NCBI GenBank assembly: GCA_036927565.1
Contig: JAYESD010000009.1
Coordinates: 155,456,929-155,520,928 of the forward strand
DNA: 64,000 nucleotides
Direction: 5' to 3'
DNA from: Tuctoria greenei
Taxonomy: Eukaryota; Streptophyta; Magnoliopsida; Poales; Poaceae
Shown here: positions 54,577-64,000 of the stretch, in pieces
Position numbering within the stretch: the stretch's first letter is position 1
Layout of the letters: each line of letters starts with the position of its first letter
The notes under the pieces: generated by a model
What the model saw: the letters and a program-made list of their open reading frames with translations, nothing else
The model's database searches: none
What the model was told of the DNA's origin: nothing
Program-made: the position numbers and the translations under genes

Positions 54577-57500
54577 ATGGCTGGAAGAGGTAGAGGTAGA
54601 GGTCGTGGAAGGGGTGTTGTACCCCAAGAGGAAGGACTTGGAGGTGTGCCAGGATGGAACGGTGGGGTGCTCGAGGAGCCCCAGCAGCGCAGCAAATGCA
54701 GCAGATGATGGCCATTCAAACCCAACTGCTCAACAACCTCACCCAGATTGTCACCAACCTGCAGCAAGCCCCACCCCCACCACCACCAAATTACAACCTT
54801 CCACCACCACCACCTTTTCCACCCAGGTCCTTTCTAAGGGACTTCCTAAACACTCACCCACCCACCTTTGCCACAGTCACTGAACCAATGGATGCCGATG
54901 ATTGGCTCCGAACAGTTGAAAGCAAGTTGAGGCTCATACATTGTGAAGGAAGAGAGAAGGTATTATTAGCCTCCCATCAACTCCAAGGACCGGCAGCTGA
55001 CTGGTGGACTGCCTTCACTGAAGCCCACCAGGATCCGGAGAACATTACTTGGGAAGAATTCAGGACCAACTTCCGCAATCACTTTGTGCCTGAGGGAGAA
55101 ATACAAGCAAGACGTGAAGAGTTCCTTATGTTGAAGCAGGGCCGTATGACTGTGAGGGCCTACTTGAATGCATTCACCCAGTTGTCCCGCTATGCTCCAA
55201 CTGATGTGGTACTGAATCCAAGAAACAATTCCATTTCAAGAATGGACTGGACAAGGAGTTGAAGTTTGCCATGTCTTCCAGCGACTACAGCGACTTTCAG
55301 AAGTTGGTTGACAAAGCTTTTGAGGTAGAGAGAACTAAAAAGGAACTGGATGATGATGAAAGGAAGAGGAAGTTAGCTCTAAGCCATGCCTCTAGCAGCA
55401 ATGTACGCCCTCGTCTCAACCCTCAGCCTGCAAACCAGATGACTAGTCCTATGAACTACTCGGGACATAGATTTCCAAACTCCAACTACAGGCCACCCAC
55501 TCCCTACAATCAGCAAATGCGCCAGCAACAACAGCTTCCACGCCAGCCAATGCAACCCCCTCGCCAGCAGATGCAACCCCCTCGCCCTTCAGCTCTAGCT
55601 AACCGACCCAACGGTCAACCGCCAAGAAATCAATCAGGAGGTAACAAGGGCCAGAACAATGTTGCGGGAGTTCAATGCTACAAATGTGGAGAATGGGGAC
55701 ACTACTCCAACAGTTGCCCAAAGAAGCAGCAGAACCCACCTGGACGTGTCAATCATGTGACTTTGGAGCAAGCACAGGAAGCACCTGATGTGGTGATCGG
55801 TACGTTTTCTGCAAATTCCCACCCTGCCACAATATTGTTTGATTCAGGTGCTACACATTCATTTATATCCAAAGATTTCATAAAGAAGCATGACATGGTA
55901 GTTGCATTCTTGAGTCGTCCACTGTTGATAAACTCTCCTGGAGGAGAGATGGTGGCAAGGCATCTATGCCGTAAAGTGAGTATAAACATAAGGGGGGTAG
56001 TCTTTTGGGCCAACCTAATAGTGTTGGACTCACAAGGATTAGACATCATTCTGGGAATGGACTGGCTGACAAAGAATCAAGGAGTAATTCATTGTGCAAC
56101 TAGGACAGTTTGCTTAACACACCCAGATGGCACTACAGTGGAGTTCAAGCCAGATCAGACACAAGAGGTAGTTGTACAACTTAACCATCTTGAGAGTACA
56201 GAAGGCATCAGGGTTGTGAGTGAGTTTCCGGATGTATTTCCAGATGACTTACCAGGTATGCCCCCTGATCGAGAGATTGAGTTTGTCATTGAATTAGTAC
56301 CTGGAACAGCCCCAATATATAAGAGGTCGTATAGAATGGATGCTAAACAACTAGCTGAACTAAAGGATCACATTGAGGAGTTATTGGGGAAAGGATATAT
56401 TCGTCCTAGCTCATCACCTTGGGGAGCACCAGTCATATTTGTACCCAAGAAGGATGGTACTCAAAGGTTGTGTGTTGATTACCGTTCCTTAAATACGGTA
56501 ACAATCAAGAATAAGTACCCACTGCCAAGAATTGAAGATTTATTTGATCAGTTGAGAGGAGAATGTGTGTTCTCTAAGATTGATCTTCACTCAGGTTATC
56601 ACCAACTGAAGATCAGACCCTCAGATATTCCCAAGACTGCATTTGTCTCTCGATATGGACTATATGAGTATACGGTTATGTCGTTTGGACTGACCAATGC
56701 TCCAGCATATTTTATGTATCTAATGAACAAGGTATTTATGGAGTACTTGGAAAAGTTTGTAGTGGTGTTCATCGAAGACATACTTATCTACTCCAAGACT
56801 AAAGAAGAGCATGAGGAGCACATCAGGATGGCTCTACAGAAGCTTCGCCAACACCAATTATATGCCAAACTTAGTAAGTGTGAGTTTTGGCTAAAGGAAG
56901 TATCATTTTTAGGTCATGTCATATCTGAAGGAGGTATAGCAGTGGATCCAGGCAAAGTGGCCGATGTCCTTAAGTGGGTAACACCTGAGAGTGTACATGA
57001 TATACGAAGATTTTTAGGCATGGCTGGTTATTACCGTTGATTCATCGAGGGATTTTCAAAGATCTCTCGACCACTAACCAAGTTGCTTGAGAAAGGAGTT
57101 GCTTTCAAATGGACCCCCGAATGTGAAGTAAGATTTGCCGAGTTGAAGAAGAGGTTAACCAGTGCACCGATATTGGTGATGCCTGATATGCAGAAGGAGT
57201 TTGTAGTTTATTGTGATACATCTGGTCATGGTTTAGGATGTGTCTTAATGCAAGGAGGACATGTTGTAGCCTATGCTTCAAGACAGCTTCAGAAACATGA
57301 GAGGAATTATCCAACACATGATTTAGAATTGGCAGCTGTTGTTCATGCATTGAAGATATGGAGACACTACTTGATGGGAAAAAGAACCGAGATATACACG
57401 GATCACAAGAGCTTGAAGTACATATTCACACAGCCAGATCTTAATCTTAGACAATATCGTTGGTTGGAGTTAATAAATGACTTCGATGTGGGAATCAACT

Positions 57501-59095
57501 ACCATCCAGGAAAGGCTAATGTGGTCACTGATGCTCTCAGTAGGAAAGGACAATGTAATAAATTGTCAGTACAAGCCCTTCAACCCGAGCTATGTGAAGA
57601 ATTTGCAAGGTTAAACTTATGTCTAGTAACAAGCACTGAAGCAGTTGCTATGGAAGTGGACTCAACCCTTGAACGTGATATACGAGAAGGACAAAAGAAT
57701 GATGAGAAGGTCAAGGAGATCAAGCAGTTGATGAAGAAGGGAAAAGCTTCGAACTTTAGGGAAGATGAACAAGGAACTCTATGGCTAGGAAAAAGGATTT
57801 GTGTTCCAGATATCAAGGAGATTAAAGAGTTGATACTAAGGGAAGCTCATAACTCATCATACTCCATTCATCCCGGAAGCACAAAGATGTATCAAGACCT
57901 TAAAGATCGATATTGGTGGCATGGAATGAAACGGGATGTAGCAGAATATGTGGCCATATGTGATACATGTCAATTGATCAAGGCGGAACACCAAAGACCA
58001 GCAGGGTTGTTGCAACCAATCAAAGTGCCAGAATGGAAATGGGAAGAAATTAGTATGGATTTCATTGTGGGACTACCAAGAACACAGTCTGAATATGATT
58101 CTATATGGGTCATAGTGGATCGTTTAACTAAAGTTGCTCACTTTATTCCCGTGAAAGAAACTTACAATGGTCCCAAGTTGGCGGAACTGTATATCTCCAG
58201 GATTGTATGCTTACATGGAAATCCCAAGAAGATTATTTTAGATCGAGGCACTCAATTCACCTCAAGATTCTGGCAGAAGTTGCATGAATCAATGGATACT
58301 CGTCTAAACTTTAGTTCGTCGTATCATCCTCAGACTGATGGTCAAACAGAACGCACCAACCAGATATTGGAAGACATGTTAAGAGCGTGTGCTCTAAAGA
58401 ATAGCCAAAGTTGGGATAAGAATCTGCCATATGCCGAATTTTCTTACAACAATAGTTATAAAGCCAGTTTGAAGATGTCTCCTTTTGAAGCATTATATGG
58501 GCGGAAATGTAAGACACTGTTGTTTTGGAATCAAACTGGGGAAAGCCAAGTCTTTGGTCCTGATGTGTTGAAAGAGGCTGAAAGACAAGTGCAAGAAATT
58601 CGGAAGAACCTAAAGGCAGCCCAAATAAGACAGAAGAGTTATGCGGATACTCGAAGACGTGATCTAACATTTGAGGTTGGTGATTACGTGTACTTGAAGG
58701 TGTCACCTATGAGAGGATTGAGAATATTTAAAGTAAGAGGCAAGTTGTCACCCCGCTACATTGGCCCGTTCAAGATACTCGAAAGACGAGGAGAAGTGGC
58801 TTATCAGCTTGAGCTTCCACCGCACTTATCAGATGTTCATAATGTATTCCATGTTTTGCAACTTAAGAAGTGTCTGAGAGTGCCTGAGGAGCAATTGTCT
58901 ATGGAAGCAGTCGATGTACAAGAAGATTTGTCTTATGTGGAACAACCTGTCAAGATACTTGAGACATTAGAAAAGGTTACCAGAAACAAAGTCATTCGCA
59001 TGTGTAAAGTGCAAAGGAAACATCACTCGGAGGCAGAGGCAACATGGGAAAGAGAAGAAGATCTCAAAGCGGATTTCCCTCATCTATTCTCGTAG
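54577..59095 (+). pseudogene. Element C gag-pol with two frameshifts and one stop
   Basis: gag starts MAGRGRGRGRGRG at 54577; the frame shifts near 54655 and again near 55210 (after SRYAPTDV). Zinc knuckle [14 protein letters not shown] is near 55675, protease [13 protein letters not shown] near 55830. RT covers about 56300-57000, but its active site reads FIEDILIYS (near 56770) where element D has FIDD; the first Asp is changed to Glu. TGA at 57038 replaces the CGA Arg kept in D. RNase H covers about 57080-57550. Integrase has an intact HHCC region ([18 protein letters not shown]), D in SMDFIVG, D in LDRGTQF and E in QTERTNQ. The end is chromodomain-like ([27 protein letters not shown]), then FPHLFS and TAG at 59093. 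Confidence 0.92.
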
Positions 59096-59121
59096 GATGT
59101 CCGAATCTCGAGGGCGAGATT

Positions 59122-59140
59122 CCTTTTAAGGGGGGTAGAG
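59122..59140 (+). other. Polypurine tract of element C
   Basis: CCTTTTAAGGGGGGTAGAG, followed by one T and the LTR TG. The same tract is found in element D. Confidence 0.88.
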
Positions 59141-59141
59141 T

Positions 59142-62100
59142 TGTAACATCCACATTTCATGTATCAAAATTTGATCAAACCCTTGTGAATTGTAGCCTGC
59201 ATTTTGGTGTGAATTTTGAAGTTTAAACGAGTAGTAAACGTTTAAATTTGAAACTAAATTCAAATTAAAAGAAGAGAAAAGGAAAAAGAAAAAGAAAAAG
59301 GAATAAGACCCTCCCCTGGGCCAATTTTCCCCCTTCGGCCCAATTCCTCTCCCCTCTCTCGCAGCACAACCTCTCCCCACCCCCCTCTCCTCTCTCTCTC
59401 TGCCGCCGGGACCCCACTTGTCATCTCCAACCCCAAGCAACCGTCGCCTCTTTCCCGCACCGCGCGCAAACCCCTCCCAATCGCCTCGCCCCACGCCAAA
59501 TTCCCCCAGGGAACTGCCCATTCGTGTGCGCCGACAACCACCGCACGCTTTCCCCCTATAAATTCCCCTCTCCCCCCTCTGTTTCTTCTTCCCCGTGCCC
59601 AAACCCTAACTTCACCGACGTCGAGGTTGGTCTCGTGTGTTCCCGACGTCTCGCCGGTTGCCTCACTCTTCCCTCCACCTTAATCTCTTCACCGTGTCGC
59701 CAGGAACTCGCCGGGCACGTTGGTGCGAAGAGATCGCCGGGGAGTTGCCAAGATCGACGAGCACCGATGCCAATCGTCGCCATTCCTCGTCGCTGACCCC
59801 TCTCCGGCCGATTTCGCGCCTCGATACTCCCCTAGGTGCGTTCCCCTACTCCTCCTCTCTCGTTTCATGCAAGTAGCGCGTAGAATTGACGTAGAATTCG
59901 CCAGTTTGGCCAACTCCGGCGAGCTCGCCGCCGTTGGCCGTCGGGCGCCGCCGCGCGCTGCACTGGCGCCGGTTAGAGCCGACGTGGCTCGACCAGGGCC
60001 GTCCATTCCCGGCCAACGGCTGAGATTATAACATCATACCGGTTCGTTTAATTAAATCTCGTGTGTCCATTTCAAAACTGACGGCCCACATTGAATTCCC
60101 TTTTCCCGCCGCCGGAATTGCACCCAAGCCCCTGGAAAATTCACCAGCTACCCCCTGGAATCTTCTGGAATTCAAGTCTAGCCCCTAAATTTAGCAAACT
60201 AGCCCCTAGACTCTCTGGAATTGTATTTAATTAGTTAAATAGTCAATTTCACCCCTGGAAATTTATAGAATTGTAGATTTAGCCCCTGTACAGTGTAGGA
60301 AACTTATTATTCAGTCCCTGGACTTTTATTTAATTGCTGAATATTGTTTATAGGTGTATCTAATGTGTATAAAATAGATAAAAATGGTGAATAAATATAA
60401 AAACAATAGGAAAAATTTGTATAAAATTTTTTTTATGCTGTACTTAATTTGTAGAGTTCAAATAAAATATATTTTGACCCTGGAAAATTCATTAAAAATG
60501 TTTAAAATACATTTTTGCCATAGAAAATTCAATAAAAATGATTTTTGGGCCATAAATAAATCCTAAAAATGTGAGATAAATATAAAATGCATATTTTAGC
60601 TAGGTAAAATAATAAATACCTCGTAGGAACGCTTTAGTATAGAGTTTTATGCCTATGTGTATGTTTGATGCCATGTGTTGTGTGCTATTTACTTATTTTA
60701 GCCTTTATTTCTCTTTGCCATGCTTGGGCAATATATTTAGAGTCGTGCTACGACCCCAATTTCAATCTCCAAGACCAAGACATCACCAACAACCAAGTCT
60801 TCGACGAAGGCAAGTGCCCTTGACCATCTTGTACCAATTTTAGGATTTTAGTTAGATGCATGCTAATTAAATTGATGTCCTATTTCATGTTTCATGCCCT
60901 CTTCCATATAATTCCTTGTCTCCTGATGTGGGTTGGGAAGTAGATAGGTATTTAATTATGCTTAGCCATGCTTAGACATTGGGAATGGGTTTTCATACAA
61001 TTATGACATGTTAAACTATTTGATTACTTTAATTGTGGTGGATACACAATAGTAGTGGATAGGAATCTGGTGGTTGGATAGATTTGGTATGGTGCAGTTT
61101 GCACGAGACCTGGGATTGGGTTTGGTACCACCGGATTCTAAGGACCGGTTTATGGAGGAAGCCACTAAGCTCTATAGTACCACCACGAGACTGAGATGGG
61201 GCATCTTGGTCAATTAATTAGGTTTCTCCCGATGAAATGCTAGTAGTTGGATGGTGCGGGGAATGATGTAGGGGTACTGCTCTGGGAACCGCAAGGCTCA
61301 AGAGGGGGCTCTGAGGCGGAGGGTTACTCCGGGAATCCTTAGTGGTGGAAACCTTAGAGGGCTAGCACTAGTCGGGAGTACTTTTGTAAAGACCATGTAG
61401 TGATCTCCTAGCCTCACACCAAAGGAAGTGTGTAATGTGGTTAGCTACCACGGGCATTCAGGGAGGTTCACTTAGTCCACCTGGCAATAGGGGATGAAAT
61501 CACTGCTTGTGGGGAAAGGGTACACTCTCTGCAGAGATTTGGTAAAACTGTCATGACAGCCGTGCTCACGGACAAGAGCGGCTTGGGGCCAGTTCATAAT
61601 TAGCTTATAGTTGGGAAATGGTGGTTATTTATGATTCAAGTTACATTCATCATCTCCAGTTATGTGTTGAATTACTTCTTGAATTATGATATTGATAATT
61701 GAAAGCTAAGGTTAGGTTCTAAGCATAGTGTTTATGCCATAATTGGCCTTCCCTTGCTTTAGCCAATCATGTCATCCTCTTCCCGCACTTGCTGAGTACT
61801 CTATGTACTCAAGCGTTTAATTTTCCCTTAGAATATGAAGAAGAAGCGGCACCAGAAGACTTCTTCGTCAACCCGGAAGACTTGGGCTAGGCTGGCGATC
61901 CTCCGCGCGACTGCCTGTGGAGATGGAGTTGTTCTCATCTATCTAGCCTTCCGCTGTAGTAAAATATTTGTGAACTGTTTAGATGTTGTATATAGGTTTG
62001 TGATATGTATTTGTAGACCTTCGGGTCGTATTGTAAGACTATTTATGTATTCAGACATGGCTATGTAATGGTTTTTCACTTTCGTCAACGCATGTACGAT

Positions 62101-62163
62101 TCAACTGATCCTGGCGTACATGTGGTTAGCGTCTGTTCATCTTTACGATGATCGGGTGTGACA
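59142..62163 (+). repeat. 3' LTR of element C
   Basis: A 3022-bp LTR, TGTAACATCC to GTGTGACA, followed by AACAC. It is uninterrupted and gives the empty site for the solo LTR found in the 5' LTR (agatggagttgttctcatc near 61925). Confidence 0.93.
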
Positions 62164-62168
62164 AACAC

Positions 62169-62312
62169 ACATTAAGTTTGAGAAAACAATAACATTGAAT
62201 CTGGATAAATTTTCACTAAGGATGGGTAGGATTAATTCTGCATCTGTCTTGAGCGGAGTACATTGCATTCCCTTGCTTAATGACAGAACAAGATATTGAT
62301 AAAAAAACACTC
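62169..62312. other. Short AT-rich spacer
   Basis: Host DNA that continues from 49279 once element C is removed. No feature is seen; it may hold the 3' UTR of the minus-strand hypothetical gene. Confidence 0.4.
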
Positions 62313-62717
62313 CTAAACTGCAGATTCACGGGACGAGGCCGAGGCCGAGGCCCTTGGGGACGCGCTCCAGCGGTCTAGACCAGCAGCCAGCGCGCCCACT
62401 GCCTCTCCGCCGAACATCTCCTCCATGACGCGATATATCGTCCCCAACCGCCGTACCTGGGCCGAGACCTTGCCGATAATCAGGTCCGTCTGACGCTCCT
62501 GCGTGGCGCGGTCCGCAGGCGGCACGCCGAGCCCGTGATGAGCGCGGACGAGTCTGGCCAATGCGCCGATCATCCCGATGATCCAGTCCAAGTCCGCGCC
62601 GATCTCCACTGTCGCCGCCAAGACACGGTCCACGTGGAGACGGCGCATCTTCTGGTCCTCGATGCAGGCGACCTGCGCCGATAGCGGCGTGGTGTCGAGC
62701 TCCGTCTTTGCTTCCAT
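62313..62717 (-). CDS. Small hypothetical protein (about 134 residues)
   Basis: A GC-rich frame in otherwise AT-rich DNA, with strong codon-third-position G/C, suggests a real grass gene. I prefer the ATG at 62715-62717 (MEAKTELD); an upstream in-frame ATG at 62787-62789 lies in AT-rich sequence and would add 24 residues. The protein is mostly helical (HVDRVLAATVEIGADLDWIIGMIGALARLVRAHH), with a Ser/Ala-rich C-terminus. There is no signal peptide, zinc motif or recognised domain. The central hydrophobic stretch DWIIGMIGALARLV is short for a membrane span and is more likely an amphipathic helix. I cannot name the family. Confidence 0.55.
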   Translation of the reverse strand: MEAKTELDTTPLSAQVACIEDQKMRRLHVDRVLAATVEIGADLDWIIGMIGALARLVRAHHGLGVPPADRATQERQTDLIIGKVSAQVRRLGTIYRVMEEMFGGEAVGALAAGLDRWSASPRASASASSRESAV

Positions 62718-62794
62718 GGATTGATCTCGCGCCGGTAGAACTTCGGAGGAAGTTCCGACGTCGAGACTAGAATTGGTTAAGTTGAGCAAATTTG

Positions 62795-62875
62795 GCTAAT
62801 TTTGACTAAGTTACATTAGATATAGTTATACTTGACTAATTTTGACTAAGTTATGCTATATTTAGCTATATGTGG
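62795..62875. repeat. Short local direct repeat
   Basis: The string ctaattttgactaagtta occurs twice about 45 bp apart, each followed by a related AT-rich stretch with tatagttatact/tatttagctatat. It lies just upstream of the hypothetical gene and may be a local duplication in its promoter. Confidence 0.6.
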
Positions 62876-63109
62876 TCGCCACTCTGAACGAAGCTAGCCT
62901 ATTTATAATAAGAAGATAAAATTGCCATTGCTGGTGAGAAACTTTAACATGCTTGTCACCCTCGCAATGTATAAGAACCTTTTGGTCAGTCGCCTTAAAC
63001 CCTAGAATGCCTTATCAAATCCTAGAATGCTTCCATCTTTTTCTTCATGCAACACTTCATGTAGAGTTAATATGCCATTTATTAGTTTTTTTGTCTTATT
63101 AGATCTAGC

Positions 63110-64000
63110 ATGGAAAGCCCTAAGAAGATTGGTCCTGGTAGTAACAATAGAGAAGACAATATGGAGTTTACTGACTCCAGAAGTTCACGCTCCTATCACA
63201 GTCCATCGGATCTTTTTCCGAATATAAAAAATAAAAAGACTTCAGTGGATCAAGACCCGGAATATGATCCTGCCGACGAGGTATGGATCACGAATCTTAA
63301 CTTCAACAGTTCAAGTTAATGTTGGTTGTCAAGTATATGAAGTCTTATAATTTTTTTCTACCTAGATTAATCGCGAAGACAATGAGGTTACATCTGCTCC
63401 TAAAACCGCAGAAGGTTCTCCAATGGATGAATCCTCAGCTTCACTCAAGCGGAAACGAGGGCAACGAGGTCCCAATAAGAGTCCGTTGGACGCATCATGT
63501 ACATAACAAGGGTCGGTCCAGGTGGGCTTCCCCAAGAACCGTAATGCATGTGGTTTTCTTGTTAGGGAGGTTGTGCCGATCACAACCAAGAATTGGAGGA
63601 AATTACCCGAGCAGACCAAGAATGAGTTGTGGGAAAGGGTAAAGAAACAATTCAAGTTCCCGAAAGGCACAAAAGAAGCAGTAAAGAAAGCAACATTGAT
63701 CTCTTGCGGCAAGAAGTTTCGTGGCTGGAAGAGTGAAATGTTAAGGCCGATAAGGTGCCTAGCCCGAGGAAGATGGGAAAAATCACACAAGCTCAGTGGC
63801 AAGAGTTTGTTCGTCAAAAGAGCACACCTGATGCTAAAGCTCTAAGTGCAACTAGGTCAGAGCTTGCAAAAAAGAACAAATACCATCATCGCTTGGGGTC
63901 TGCCGGATGTGGCCCCAAAGTCCAGAAATGGAATAAGATATTAGACAAAATTACCAGTAAGGGCAATCCTCACCCATTAGAAGGGTGCGATGAGCGAACT
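63110..64000 (+). pseudogene. En/Spm (CACTA)-like transposon ORF, partial and frameshifted
   Basis: A first exon-like stretch (63110 to about 63281, MESPKKIGPGSNN ... EYDPADE) ends at a GAG|GTATGG donor. An acceptor ttctacctag at 63366 leads to INREDNEVTSAP and RKRGQRGPNKSPLDAS. From 63522 another frame encodes FPKNRNACGFLVREVVPI and WRKLPEQTKNELWERVKKQF, which resembles the plant Ptta/En/Spm transposase family (Transposase_24-like, remembered). Near 63745 the frame changes again to a stretch with QWQEFVRQKSTPDAK and ATRSELAKKNKYHH, a typical part of that family, and runs off the window. Three frames for one protein mean it is decayed or has more introns than I can place. Confidence 0.6.

Larger units (their letters stand above)
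49285..62163 (+). mobile_element. Ty3 (gypsy) Tekay/Del-type element C, complete, carrying H3-tail ORF1
   Basis: Both LTRs (TGTAACATCC...GACA) and a perfect 5-bp AACAC duplication (49280-49284 and 62164-62168) define the element. Order: 5' LTR with a nested solo LTR, primer site, ORF1, gag, protease, RT, RNase H, integrase with chromodomain-like tail, polypurine tract, 3' LTR. ORF1 is intact. gag-pol has two frameshifts, one stop and a changed RT active-site residue, so the copy depends on others to move. Confidence 0.94.

Noticed and set aside
54421..54708. Frame encoding a repeated Tyr-Ile stretch before gag
   Set aside because: It is the TA microsatellite translated; element D lacks it, and gag begins at the ATG after the acceptor-like site.
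1..64000. tRNA, rRNA, CRISPR or bacterial operon features
   Set aside because: None seen. The tRNA-like strings are retroelement primer binding sites (complementary to initiator tRNA-Met), and repeat arrays lack CRISPR spacing.

Overview
The window is plant nuclear DNA, almost certainly from a grass (Poaceae, probably a panicoid). The evidence is spliced plant genes with GT-AG introns, GC-rich first exons and LTRs, a Sirevirus, Tekay/Del-type Ty3 elements, En/Spm (CACTA)-like debris and MITEs. Three host genes or gene remnants are recognisable, and roughly 80% of the sequence is nested, mostly decayed retrotransposon.

Layout. 1-149: possible 3' end of an unidentified gene. 935-1154: a MITE with long inverted arms. 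1451-5003: a complete six-exon HISN2-type gene for the second and third steps of histidine synthesis. 5282-6229: a Stowaway-like MITE and a GC-rich block between ~65-bp direct repeats. 6339-18258: a full-length Sirevirus (Ty1/copia) with two ~1.4-kb LTRs, broken gag-pol and a large third ORF. 18264-19688: CACTA-like subterminal palindromes. 19689-30007: Tekay-type element B, missing most of its 5' LTR and carrying a solo LTR inside pol. 30008-39303: Tekay-type element D on the minus strand, whose 3' LTR abuts B. 39304-49284: a host island with an intact ELOF1 (Elf1 zinc ribbon) gene and a pseudogene of the ribonucleotide reductase large subunit (RNR1), broken by a Tekay LTR fragment fused to a truncated copia element. 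49285-62163: Tekay-type element C, complete with both LTRs and a perfect AACAC target duplication; its 5' LTR holds a second solo LTR of the family found in B. 62313-64000: a small hypothetical gene and an En/Spm-like transposon ORF that runs off the window.

The most unusual feature is ORF1 of elements C and D, an extra ORF between the primer binding site and gag. Its predicted protein begins with the histone H3 tail: after the initiator Met, residues 1-13 match H3 exactly in C (ARTKQTARKSTGG), and D differs only by A7T. Matches continue at H3 positions 16, 20, 21 and 25. The rest of the protein is not a histone: it has a retrotransposon-type middle domain, a predicted coiled coil and a very acidic C-terminus. 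The ORF1 of element B lacks the tail. Because the same elements carry a chromodomain-like region at the end of integrase, a retroelement-encoded H3-tail mimic is a plausible and testable chromatin-manipulation or targeting system. ORF1 and gag both begin immediately after splice-acceptor-like sequences in B, C and D, which suggests spliced subgenomic mRNAs.

All functional statements rest on reading the sequence and on remembered family motifs. No database search was run. Exon limits come from splice consensus and remembered family alignments, and element ages are only rough.
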